64,000 nucleotides of DNA from Ectobacillus funiculus (GTDB lineage: Bacteria; Bacillota; Bacilli; Bacillales; Bacillaceae_G). The stretch is taken from the NCBI RefSeq assembly GCF_042429435.1, contig NZ_JBHMAF010000120.1; one strand, 5' to 3'. Both the position numbers and the translations under genes were made by a program. How positions within the stretch are numbered: the stretch's first letter is position 1; each line of letters starts with the position of its first letter. Below the pieces are notes generated by a model. That model worked only from the letters and a program-made list of their open reading frames with translations. It was not told the origin of the DNA and searched no databases. Of the stretch, positions 1 through 8,086 are shown piece after piece.

Positions 1-498
1 CAACCTCTTTTCTTGATTTGGTGTGTGTGGGAACTACCATTATACAAGAATTTGGGGAGGTACTCCTTTTTTGTGTTCTAAAAACCCTTGGCACGCAAGG
101 GCTGAGGATTATGAAATTGATTCAATTAATATAATAAAAATTAGTGAAATTAAAAATTACTGACCTCCTCCATTCCATTCGTTTACGTAAATGATTTACA
201 AGAAATTAATTATTTTATAGTCAAATTAAAAGTTTTAAAAAATTAAGATCCACACTTATCTGTAGGTAAGTAATGCTCATAGAGATTTACTGACACAAAA
301 AACAACTTCAACCGGTTGTACGTAATCTACCACACTAGCTAACGGCCTTCCACCCCCCTGTAATGCTCAATTTATACAAAATCCTCTCACTTCTACTTAG
401 TTAGAGCACATAGAAAGTATTATAAACATAATTTTACATATTTTGAAATATGTAACTTTTAATAATTGGTTATTAATGTAAAGATATCGTTAACATTC
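1..498. other. Intergenic region, no gene seen
   Basis: No credible reading frame with a ribosome binding site was found here. A small stem-loop (CCCTTG 85-90 with CAAGGG 96-101) lies next to an A-run on its left. It could terminate transcription running leftward, but no minus-strand gene ends just to its right. The rest is AT-rich and is the upstream region of the first operon. Confidence 0.5.
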
Positions 499-528
499 TT
501 GAATTGGAATTTATAACCATGCTATATT
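499..528 (+). promoter_or_regulatory. Candidate sigma-A promoter of the six-gene operon
   Basis: TTGAAT (499-504) and TATATT (523-528) are separated by 18 bp and lie about 40 bp before the preferred start of the first gene. The match to the vegetative consensus is good. The assignment is by eye only; nothing else in the upstream 500 bp looks better. Confidence 0.4.
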
Positions 529-568
529 TTGTTCTGTGATTGAAAGTACATTTTTAGGAGATGATGGA

Positions 569-1735
569 ATGGTTCAAAATCAGGATGTAATTCTCTCTCT
601 CACTGGCCAAATCCGAACAGATTTAAAGAATGAAGTACAACCCGAAAAGGAAGTTGTCGAGCAGCTGATTGCAGAGATAAAAAAACTTGAAGGGACTTGT
701 TCAAGTGAACTCATTCAAGCATTCGCAGAGGAGACAAAATCCTTCTTGCTTGACGGGAATGCTCCAAACTATTCAAAGACGCGTGAATACACGAATGTGG
801 CCCAAACCGAAATTTCATTTGTTGCCGGCCTGTTTCACTCTCCGTATAATCCAAGATTCGGTTTTGAGTGTATTTTCTACAAAAAGCACGATGTGAATAA
901 TGTCGTAACAAAACACTACCCGAGCTCGGTTGTCCTTCCCGTGACGGTGCTTGGATGCACAGAGGGATTTAAAGAAACTATGAATGTATCTTTATTTCCT
1001 GAGTTTTTTGTCGCGGATGCACCAATTGATGATAAAAACAAAGTTTTCTATTTTACTAATCGCTTTGAACAACGAAATCAACTGCTTACCAAGCCGGTGC
1101 TTGAGCGAATTACGACACCAGGTAGCCTTCAATTCATCAAATCCGCTTCTAATGAAGAGATTCAAGAGGCTTGCATTGCATGGGTGTATCTTCATGAGTA
1201 TCACCATCGTACAGGCGTACTTCCTATCCCTAACTTTTTAAGTCTGAAGGGTAGCCGTTCAGCTGCTTCTTTAGAGGAGCTGCGTGTTGATTTGCATTCC
1301 ATTCTTGCTTGTATGGATTTATATTTTAAAAAAGATTTCGAAAAAGGGCTCTTATTTGCAGAAGTGATCTTTATCGAACGATTGCTTCGCTATCCAATTC
1401 AAATTGATCCGAATCAAAACTTTGACAGCCGTGCTTCTCAGTTGTTTCATACATTCTTATCGGATTTAGGGATTGAAGTTTTCGATGGAGAACTGATTAA
1501 CATTGATATCGTTGAGGCGAGAGAGACGTTGCAAAAGATGGTCAGCTTCATTGATATGTTCGAAAGACAAATTGCAAGGCTCACACCAGCGGAAGCCAAA
1601 ACACAAATTGAACATCTTTGCCGCTCCTTAGGCGGATACAATGCAGAAACTAAGGAATACGAACGTATGCCAATGTACAAAAAGATGATTGAAGTATGCC
1701 AGAACAATAACATTCCGGTCGTTATGGCCCATTGA
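569..1735 (+). CDS. Putative metalloprotein with HEYHH motif (DUF6421-like), paralogue A
   Basis: A 388-residue cytoplasmic protein. The ATG at 569 is preferred because TAGGAG lies 8 bases upstream; an in-frame GTG at 536 has no such site. Around residue 209 it has LHEYHH, an HExxH-type zinc/iron-binding pattern, followed about 35 residues later by an EELRVD segment that could supply another metal ligand, then ERLLRYP and NFDS. The last gene of this operon shares all of these blocks, so the two are paralogues. From memory the family resembles DUF6421, whose function is unknown to me. It is the first gene of a six-gene operon with exporters, an ATP-grasp ligase and a BacA-like enzyme, so a role in making a small molecule is inferred. 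It could instead be a peptidase. Confidence 0.7.
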   Translation: MVQNQDVILSLTGQIRTDLKNEVQPEKEVVEQLIAEIKKLEGTCSSELIQAFAEETKSFLLDGNAPNYSKTREYTNVAQTEISFVAGLFHSPYNPRFGFECIFYKKHDVNNVVTKHYPSSVVLPVTVLGCTEGFKETMNVSLFPEFFVADAPIDDKNKVFYFTNRFEQRNQLLTKPVLERITTPGSLQFIKSASNEEIQEACIAWVYLHEYHHRTGVLPIPNFLSLKGSRSAASLEELRVDLHSILACMDLYFKKDFEKGLLFAEVIFIERLLRYPIQIDPNQNFDSRASQLFHTFLSDLGIEVFDGELINIDIVEARETLQKMVSFIDMFERQIARLTPAEAKTQIEHLCRSLGGYNAETKEYERMPMYKKMIEVCQNNNIPVVMAH

Positions 1736-1763
1736 TAAAATTTAATAAAAAGAAGGAATCAGT

Positions 1764-2669
1764 ATGATAGTGGCTTATATCATTATGTGCTTCATCTATG
1801 GGACAACCTTTCTTGGCATTAAGCTAGGAATTATTGCAGGATTCACCCCATTCTTTTATGCAAGTCTGCGCTTTAGTATAGCAGGTATTCTGATTCTTGC
1901 CTTTTTGCTATTCAAACGAATAACATTGCCAAGAGATACGAAATTTTACACTGATGTTGCTTTTGTTGGCATGTGCATGACTGGAATTGAGTTTGCCGGT
2001 TTTTACTGGGCGGAACAGTACATCTCCTCAAGCTTTGCTGCATTACTAGCTGCCTCTACTCCTCTCATGGTTACTCTATCTAATCGTGTAATCGAAAAAG
2101 AAAAATCGAGCAGAGTAGAAAATGCAGGAATTGCAATTGGTTTCGTTGGAGTTCTCCTGATTGTTTTCCCTAGATTACAAGAGGGATTCGAGCTAACCAA
2201 CTATTGGTTATTAGGATCACTTGCAATCATTATAGCTGAATTGTTCTACGCAATTGGAACTGTAAAATCACGAAAAGTGCTTGCCGCAGGGTATTCCCCG
2301 GCCTTGATAAATGGATTTCAAATGTTTTTTGGAAGTTTATTTTTATTCGCTCTTTCATTTCTATTTGAAGATCATCTATTAGAAAGCGGCGGCAACCTAT
2401 TAGGCATATCTTCACTAGTGTATCTGGTTGTTTTCGGATCCATTATCGCGTCTGGTATTTACTACTGGTTAGTTAAAGTGACAAATCCGCTTCTTCCATC
2501 AACGTGGACCTATGTTTCCCCGTTGATTGCCTTGGTGGTTGGATACCTATGGTTAAATGAAACAATTCACTTTATTTCCTTTGTTGGAGCGATTGTTGTG
2601 TTAGGTGGTGTATTTTTAACAAACTATAAAACCTTTCAGACGTTCCTTGCTAAACAGAAGGCAGCATAG
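1764..2669 (+). CDS. EamA/DMT-family transporter (exporter 1)
   Basis: A 301-residue integral membrane protein with about ten hydrophobic segments arranged as two EamA repeats, the usual size and layout of drug/metabolite exporters. The start GTTLGIKLG-type segment and the second-half SPLIALVVGYLWLNE segment are typical of the family. AAGGA lies 7 bases before the ATG. It follows the HEYHH gene by 28 bases. Its place in a biosynthetic-looking operon suggests export of the product or an intermediate. The substrate cannot be told from sequence, and EamA proteins can also import or export amino acids. Confidence 0.88.
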   Translation: MIVAYIIMCFIYGTTFLGIKLGIIAGFTPFFYASLRFSIAGILILAFLLFKRITLPRDTKFYTDVAFVGMCMTGIEFAGFYWAEQYISSSFAALLAASTPLMVTLSNRVIEKEKSSRVENAGIAIGFVGVLLIVFPRLQEGFELTNYWLLGSLAIIIAELFYAIGTVKSRKVLAAGYSPALINGFQMFFGSLFLFALSFLFEDHLLESGGNLLGISSLVYLVVFGSIIASGIYYWLVKVTNPLLPSTWTYVSPLIALVVGYLWLNETIHFISFVGAIVVLGGVFLTNYKTFQTFLAKQKAA

Positions 2670-2777
2670 AACAAAGGAATCAGCACATAAATTTTTCCAT
2701 ATGACGAACCTGTTCATCCATATGTCACGGTATAGATCTTACTATACACTTGAATACAACTAAGGGATTGATTTAAA

Positions 2778-3713
2778 GTGAATCGTTTTTTTGGTCAGTT
2801 GCATGTTTATGCTTTGTTTGTATTACTTTGCTTCATAGGGGGAACTACTTGGGCATTTCAAAAAATAGGCTTAACGAATAGCCTCCCACTATGGTCTGCT
2901 GGAATGAGATTTACGATTGCAGGGCTGCTAATAAGTATACTGTTATCCATTCAAAAGAAATATATAATTTCAAAAGAGTTAATAACGCTATCCATACTGA
3001 ATGGACTCATGTACTTTGCTATACCATTTGGTACAGTCTACTGGGCAGGACAATATTTATCAAGCGGGCTCATCTCTATTCTTGCAGCAAGTATTTCGAT
3101 CTTTCTGCTCCTTTTAAATAAATTATTTAAAGGGATACCCGCTACTACAACACAGAAAATAGGCGTATTGCTATCCATCATTGGAATGATTGTTGTTTTT
3201 GGAAATCAGCTATCAATTAAAGCTTCATTGATAGAAGGAACAGCAATGAGTTTCGTTATATTAGCTATGTTCGGTTCTGCTTTTATTACTATTCAAGTGC
3301 AACAACGAATTCAGGATATCCCCATATTAACGTTTAATTCATTTTCTATGTTAAGCGGAGGATTCGTGTTGTTACTATCCAGTCTTTTTCTTGAGCATGG
3401 AAACAGAACGTTTTCTGGCATCAGTTTGGTGGCATTGTTATATTTAGCAATTGTGGGATCTGTACTAGGACTATGGATAAATATGTATTTATTAAAATCC
3501 TGGCATATCTCTAGAGCCACAATGCATTTATTTGTTTCCCCTGTACTAGCCTTATATGTAGGATTTGTTTTCTTAGGTGAACTGCTAAGTCAAAATATTT
3601 ATATAGGCACTGTGTTTATTTTAACTGGTGTATTCTTAATTAACAGAAAAAAACAAGAAGGGGGAAGCTCTCATGTACAAACACAAACATCTGGCTATCA
3701 TATGTCAAAATAG
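2778..3713 (+). CDS. EamA/DMT-family transporter (exporter 2)
   Basis: A second ten-helix EamA transporter of 311 residues, starting at GTG. The N-terminal GGTTWAFQKIG and the C-terminal SPVLALYVGFVFLGE segments are the family signatures of each half. It is diverged from the preceding transporter, so the two may form a heteromeric pair or handle different compounds. Its 3' end overlaps the start of the ATP-grasp gene by 41 bases, a sign of translational coupling with the ligase. The substrate is unknown. Confidence 0.87.
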   Translation: MNRFFGQLHVYALFVLLCFIGGTTWAFQKIGLTNSLPLWSAGMRFTIAGLLISILLSIQKKYIISKELITLSILNGLMYFAIPFGTVYWAGQYLSSGLISILAASISIFLLLLNKLFKGIPATTTQKIGVLLSIIGMIVVFGNQLSIKASLIEGTAMSFVILAMFGSAFITIQVQQRIQDIPILTFNSFSMLSGGFVLLLSSLFLEHGNRTFSGISLVALLYLAIVGSVLGLWINMYLLKSWHISRATMHLFVSPVLALYVGFVFLGELLSQNIYIGTVFILTGVFLINRKKQEGGSSHVQTQTSGYHMSK

Positions 3714-4935
3714 CCGACTGCCTTTTATTTTTGAAGAAGCTCGTGAGATGGGAATCAAAGTAACCTTTTTCTTTCATTCCCAAGAATCTATGCCACGTGA
3801 ACTCCCAGTTGTATCTAGGTATATTGGAATTGATCTATTTAACTCCCCTGAAGAGGCGCTGCTGGAAGTCAAGAAAGCATATGAGCAAGATCCTTTCGAT
3901 GGTGTCATCACTCTATTTGAACCGGCATTGGCTTTTACAGCAAGGGTTGCGCAGGAGCTAAACTTAAGATTCCTGCCCCTAGAAACGATTCTAAGTTGTA
4001 GAAACAAGAATGAGACTCGAAAAATCCTTAAGGAAAACAACCTTCATACCCCGGTATTCTATGAAATTCATTCGGATCAGGATTTATTGTCTATAAATTG
4101 TGCATTTCCAATGGTTGTGAAACCGTCCAATGGATTTTCAAGTCAAGGCGTTGTTCGAGTTAATACCTATGAAGAATTACTTGAAGCTGTTAGGAAGGTA
4201 GAAGAGATTAACAAGCATGACCTTAGTCAATTTGTACAAAATGAAGCTAAGATCATTGTTGAACAGTTTATTGATGGCCCTGAGTTTGCGATTGAAAGCT
4301 TTTCAATTCAAGGCGAAGTTCACATTCTATCAATCGGCTATAAAGGGGACTGTAAGGGACCTTACTTTGAGGAAGGGGTATATATTGCTCCAGCACAATT
4401 AGATGAAACTATTCAAAATGCTATCGTGCAAGAGGTTAAGAGTGCAATTAAAGCTTTAGGAATCACTGATGGCCCTTCACACACAGAATTGAGGCTTCAT
4501 CACGGAAAAATTCCGTATGTCATTGAAATCGGAGCCAGAATAGGCGGCTCGGGCATTTCCCATTATATTGTGAAGGAAAGTACAGGAGTTAATTATATAC
4601 AGTTAGCTATCAGCAACGCCTTCGATAGCTTAGATAAAGATACAATTGACCAAGATGCTAAACCATTTAGGGTTGCAGGCAACTATATTATTCCTGTTCA
4701 GGGTTCGGGCATATTTGAAAGAATTGACGGACTAGATGAATTAAACGAAATGTCAGAAGTTGTTCGTGTTTTTCAATTCATAGACCCGGGTACTGCTATT
4801 CTACCTTATCCTCATTTTTCCGGTTATCCAGGGTTTATCTTAACAACCCACGATAGCTACGAAGAATGCGAGGCATTTTACCGATATTTGGATAATCACA
4901 TTAAATTAGAATATAGAAATAATGTAATTATATAG
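3673..4935 (+). CDS. ATP-grasp ligase (BacD/L-amino-acid ligase-like)
   Basis: A 420-residue ATP-grasp enzyme, the class that joins a carboxylate to an amine using ATP through an acyl phosphate. Visible parts are the ATP-binding lysine strand FPMVVKPSNGFSSQGV, the IIVEQFIDGPEFAIES strand of the second subdomain, and the metal-binding end HTELRLHHGKIPYVIEIGAR with E and N/R ligands. A good ribosome site (AGGGGGAA) precedes the ATG, inside the end of the transporter gene. The family includes L-amino-acid ligases such as bacilysin BacD. The adjacent BacA-like gene makes dipeptide ligation attractive but unproven. It could also be a carbamoyl- or biotin-carboxylase-like enzyme with another acceptor. 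Confidence 0.85.
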   Translation: MYKHKHLAIICQNSRLPFIFEEAREMGIKVTFFFHSQESMPRELPVVSRYIGIDLFNSPEEALLEVKKAYEQDPFDGVITLFEPALAFTARVAQELNLRFLPLETILSCRNKNETRKILKENNLHTPVFYEIHSDQDLLSINCAFPMVVKPSNGFSSQGVVRVNTYEELLEAVRKVEEINKHDLSQFVQNEAKIIVEQFIDGPEFAIESFSIQGEVHILSIGYKGDCKGPYFEEGVYIAPAQLDETIQNAIVQEVKSAIKALGITDGPSHTELRLHHGKIPYVIEIGARIGGSGISHYIVKESTGVNYIQLAISNAFDSLDKDTIDQDAKPFRVAGNYIIPVQGSGIFERIDGLDELNEMSEVVRVFQFIDPGTAILPYPHFSGYPGFILTTHDSYEECEAFYRYLDNHIKLEYRNNVII

Positions 4936-4944
4936 GAGGTCAAA

Positions 4945-5505
4945 ATGAGCGTAGTTAGTATCCAAGAAAAAACGAATTTAGGCAAACGGATTAAATCAAT
5001 CCATACTCTGGGACCAACAGGAACAAACTGTGAAAAAGCTGCTAAATTATGGTTTGAAAGAGAAGGCATCAATGGAGAAGTTATCTTGCATAAAACTCTA
5101 GAAGAGGCAATTATCCAAGTTAAAAACACGGAAAATTCAGCACTATTAGGCTGCGCCGTGTATCCTAAGCTCCATAATCTTGTTTTTGCAAATCTAGCCC
5201 ATATTGAACTGGTAGATAGCTTTATTATCCCTACATACAATATGGTTTTAGCAGCACGTAAAGAAACAGATATGCATCAGGATTGTAAACTAGCTTCTCA
5301 TCCGGCTCCCGTTGATCTCGCTTATACCTTTAGTGACAACATACTATTGGTAAACAGCAATTCCCAAGCTGCCCTAGATTGTGCTTCAGGGAACGCAGAC
5401 GCTTGTATTACCACCATAACAGCTGCTAGAAAAAATAATCTGGTCATTATTAAAGACTTTGGAGAAGTACCAATGTGCTTTACCCTTCATGCAAAAGGCA
5501 AATAA
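4945..5505 (+). CDS. Prephenate decarboxylase/dehydratase-like protein (BacA-like)
   Basis: A 186-residue protein. Near its N-terminus (about residues 20-32) it has HTLGPTGTNCEKAA, which matches the TLGPxGTxxExAA strand that opens prephenate dehydratases and the bacilysin enzyme BacA, a non-aromatising prephenate decarboxylase. The length fits BacA (about 200 residues) and lacks the ACT regulatory domain of housekeeping PheA. It starts 9 bases after the ATP-grasp gene, with AGGAGG just before. I infer that it acts on prephenate or a similar keto-acid to give an unusual amino-acid precursor. A simple catabolic or regulatory periplasmic-binding-like fold cannot be excluded. Confidence 0.72.
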   Translation: MSVVSIQEKTNLGKRIKSIHTLGPTGTNCEKAAKLWFEREGINGEVILHKTLEEAIIQVKNTENSALLGCAVYPKLHNLVFANLAHIELVDSFIIPTYNMVLAARKETDMHQDCKLASHPAPVDLAYTFSDNILLVNSNSQAALDCASGNADACITTITAARKNNLVIIKDFGEVPMCFTLHAKGK

Positions 5506-5526
5506 TATAATGGGGAGGAATCCATC

Positions 5527-6777
5527 TTGTTAACACAAATCTCAAACCGTCATTTAGTAATCTATGTGAATGAATTAATTATACCGAAAGTAAATCAATT
5601 AAGGGAATATCAAGATCCAAAAGGCCCAATTACTACGAACGCGAGACATGCAGAAGAGCTCTTACTGAGTTTAGTACATGATGTAAAGAAAATATATAAA
5701 CTTGTAAACTTAGAGTCTGTCGGGGAAGCATTTGAAAAAGATATACACGCATGGATTCAAAGGGGTCTTAGCACAAAGCCTCACTTTGATCATAGCCTAA
5801 GCGCCTATCGGCCCCCTTTAAATAATGAAAGAACGTTCTTTATAGCTCCTATGCAAACACCGAACGGGCCGACAGATAAAGGCTATTATTTTGAAGCTTT
5901 TTTAGCTGTTCGAGATGAACCTAAATTTATGGAAAAAATTGAAGAAGAGCTGCCCCATCCTAAAAATGGTTGCCAATCGCTAAAAATTCTATCTGGTACA
6001 AAGGGATTTATGGAAGGAAAATGTATCGTTTTCTTTCCAGAGAATGTTTCCGTAAGTGAAGCAGTCACATCCCAAAAGTTTGCTATCTTTTTCTTTAATA
6101 AATTTTATAAAATCTACTTTAAAGATACGCTAAAGAGAGCTTCTACATTCTTTAAAAACTATCCATTCCAATCGAAAGCCATGACCGAAAGTCAAGTTTA
6201 TGAAGCTAGGGTACTATGGGGATATCTTCATGATTACTTTCATCATGGTGGAGTAAAGCCTTTTGATCAACATATACAAGCTAAAATGAATTTCTTTGCA
6301 GGGATTCTGGAAGAAGTCAAAGTGGATTGTCAATCCGTTCTTCTGTTACATAAGAACAAGTATCCCTTTGCTGACCAGATTATTGAATTTGTATTATTTG
6401 AGCGATTATTAAGATACCCAAGTCAAATTGACGCTACGAAAAACTTTGACTCAGGGACTGGCTTTTTTCTTCTTAGCTGGCTATTTAAAAATGGTACTTC
6501 TATTCAAAAGAACAACGACTTTTTATCTTTAGATATAAAAGCTTGTTTGAAGGATTTAGAAAAGCTGGTTCATGAAATTGAAACGCTAGAACAATTAAAT
6601 GACGATGAATATAAAGCTGCCGCTGAAAACTATGCGCGGACATATCTACTAGATTCTGAAAATCAAGATAGGTTTAAAATTCCCGATGCCTACTTCATCT
6701 ATGACGAAAACTTGAAGCTTAATATTAATGACTTAACTTTTTATGAGTTAGGTAACTCACAAAGCTTAGGCGTTTAG
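5527..6777 (+). CDS. Putative metalloprotein with HDYFHH motif (DUF6421-like), paralogue B
   Basis: A 416-residue protein starting at TTG with GGGGAGGAA 6 bases upstream. It is paralogous to the first gene of the operon: LHDYFHHGG around residue 235 replaces LHEYHH, and the EEVKVD, ERLLRYP, QID and NFDS blocks are all kept. The HExxH glutamate is an aspartate here, so the two paralogues may differ in metal or chemistry, or form a heterodimer. This is the last gene of the operon, 21 bases after the BacA-like gene. No signal peptide or membrane segment is seen. The function is not known. Confidence 0.7.
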   Translation: MLTQISNRHLVIYVNELIIPKVNQLREYQDPKGPITTNARHAEELLLSLVHDVKKIYKLVNLESVGEAFEKDIHAWIQRGLSTKPHFDHSLSAYRPPLNNERTFFIAPMQTPNGPTDKGYYFEAFLAVRDEPKFMEKIEEELPHPKNGCQSLKILSGTKGFMEGKCIVFFPENVSVSEAVTSQKFAIFFFNKFYKIYFKDTLKRASTFFKNYPFQSKAMTESQVYEARVLWGYLHDYFHHGGVKPFDQHIQAKMNFFAGILEEVKVDCQSVLLLHKNKYPFADQIIEFVLFERLLRYPSQIDATKNFDSGTGFFLLSWLFKNGTSIQKNNDFLSLDIKACLKDLEKLVHEIETLEQLNDDEYKAAAENYARTYLLDSENQDRFKIPDAYFIYDENLKLNINDLTFYELGNSQSLGV

Positions 6778-6805
6778 AAAGGCCCTGTTGTTCAATTCCC
6801 TACGA

Positions 6806-6839
6806 TAGACTAAGGACATGATAAAATGTCCTTAGTCTA
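6806..6839 (+). terminator. Strong stem-loop ending the biosynthetic operon
   Basis: A perfect 14-bp stem (6806-6819 with 6826-6839) has a 6-base loop. It lies 29 bases after the last operon gene and between convergent genes. The T-run (CTTTTT) is about 12 bases further on, so it is not a classic intrinsic terminator, but no better candidate exists. Confidence 0.55.
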
Positions 6840-6882
6840 CCTAGGAAATGCTTTTTAATAACAAGGGAGAGCACAATACCTG

Positions 6883-7458
6883 TCACAGATTTTCTAATAC
6901 ATCTTCATTTGCACTTTCTCTATTGAAGGTCAGAACCTTTTCAACCGGTTCATAGGATTTTCCGTAAAAATGCTGGTCTCTATAGGTGTGAATCATATCA
7001 TATGTTTTTTTCATTGCCTCATAAATCAGTTCTTCCGACGCTTTATTTGGCGCCCAATAAAGAATCTCCATCGTATTGACCTCTTTTGTCGCTAGAGATC
7101 TTCTTCTATACCCAATTGACATAGCATGCTCAAATCCTTCTCGCTTATAAAAATACAGCCTTTTCTCAGTATCACTGTCTTCATAGTTAACTGGTTCTAC
7201 TTCAAGTAAAATCGGTTTTCCTTTTCGTTTCATTTTTTCGATAAGTTTATGACCTAGTCCCTGACCACGAGCATTTTTTGAAACAAAGAGATAATCAATA
7301 AATACAAAGCTGGCCAGTTCAGCATACATTAAAACATGATTAGGCCCCTCATCTTTATGATATATATCCGGACGATCCTTAAGCAATGTTTCCATGTGCT
7401 CTTTTGATTTCATTTCCTCCACAGGAAAGTATTGATTTAATTTTTCATACCAATGCAT
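6883..7458 (-). CDS. yjbC: GNAT acetyltransferase, YjbC-like
   Basis: A 191-residue GNAT-fold protein. The acetyl-CoA motif NARGQGLGHKLIEKM sits near residues 63-77 and is followed by the beta-strand/FYKREGF segment that ends the domain. The whole sequence strongly resembles, from memory, B. subtilis YjbC (about 192 residues), which is co-transcribed with spx. No spx gene is next to it here. AAGGAG precedes the ATG. It converges on the biosynthetic operon and stands alone. The acetyl acceptor is unknown. Confidence 0.75.
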   Translation of the reverse strand: MHWYEKLNQYFPVEEMKSKEHMETLLKDRPDIYHKDEGPNHVLMYAELASFVFIDYLFVSKNARGQGLGHKLIEKMKRKGKPILLEVEPVNYEDSDTEKRLYFYKREGFEHAMSIGYRRRSLATKEVNTMEILYWAPNKASEELIYEAMKKTYDMIHTYRDQHFYGKSYEPVEKVLTFNRESANEDVLENL

Positions 7459-7882
7459 TGATATACACTCCTTTTTAACGGTTTCCTAAAAACTGGCCCA
7501 CTAATACGGAACTCTTGTTATTCGAAGTATTTATTAACTTTCGAATTTAATACCCATTAATTTTAAATGCAAATAAAAAATCCTGATTTTTCCTCACAAT
7601 GATATTTAAAATTCCTTAAGATTTGAAATGTATAAATATATGGTATGTGAAATTATAAAATCTTGTTCACAAAGAGTCCAAAGGACCTTTTCTTTGGGCT
7701 TGTTTTTATAGATCCACTTTTCTCACAAATTAATCACTTCATGCTTGAGTAGCATTTTTGAATCAAAAAGCACTAAGAAAACACCACAGCTCTTACCCTC
7801 CTACTCAAAAGAAAAAAGAAAGGTTACTCTTTTGCTTATTCCAATACTCTTCAATCTACAAAGTTATTTTAGATAATAACAT
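7459..7882. other. Intergenic, upstream region of the yjbC-like gene
   Basis: No coding potential was found. A weak stem-loop (CCAAAG / CTTTGG around 7679-7698) is followed by a T-rich stretch. No recognised operator was seen. Confidence 0.4.
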
Positions 7883-8002
7883 CTAAGCACTAATCGTCGT
7901 GTTAAGAATACCTTCTACTCTTGCATCCTTTACCTCATAATAAATCTCCAAGCCTTTTCGTGTACTTGAGATGATCTTAGCAGCTTTTAACAGATTTTCC
8001 GG
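7883..8002 (-). pseudogene. 3' fragment of an ArsR-type winged-helix regulator (tentative)
   Basis: About 39 codons encode LLKAAKIISSTRKGLEIYYE and then a helix ending at a stop. This resembles the wing and last helix of ArsR-family repressors (pattern LkxaglvxxxrkGxxxYY). The 5' part is missing: the reading frame runs upstream into the structured end of the iscB element, so the element probably inserted into or beside this gene. The call rests on a short pattern. Confidence 0.35.
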
Positions 8003-8086
8003 AAAGAAGTCCCCCTCCTCAAGGAGTGAGAAGGGCATCGCCCAACGAGTAGGTCGGGGATGAATTTCCGGTAGGCACAAGCCTAC
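7999..8086 (-). ncRNA. Structured 3' flank of the iscB element
   Basis: CCGGAAA (7999-8005) pairs with TTTCCGG (8065-8071), enclosing a smaller CTCCT/AGGAG hairpin and GC-rich arms. A second perfect hairpin, GTAGGC-acaa-GCCTAC (8071-8086), overlaps the iscB stop codon. Nested stem-loops at element ends are usual for IS200/IS605-type and IscB elements. Whether this is a DNA end recognised by a transposase or part of an RNA cannot be told. Confidence 0.4.

Noticed and set aside
85..101. Stem-loop as terminator of an upstream gene
   Set aside because: The T-run side faces leftward and no minus-strand gene ends to its right, so no transcript can be assigned.
8003..8080. Coding use of the N-terminal part of the small minus-strand frame ending at 7883
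   Set aside because: These bases form the nested hairpin at the iscB element end. The frame through them is fortuitous; only the last 39 or so codons look like protein.
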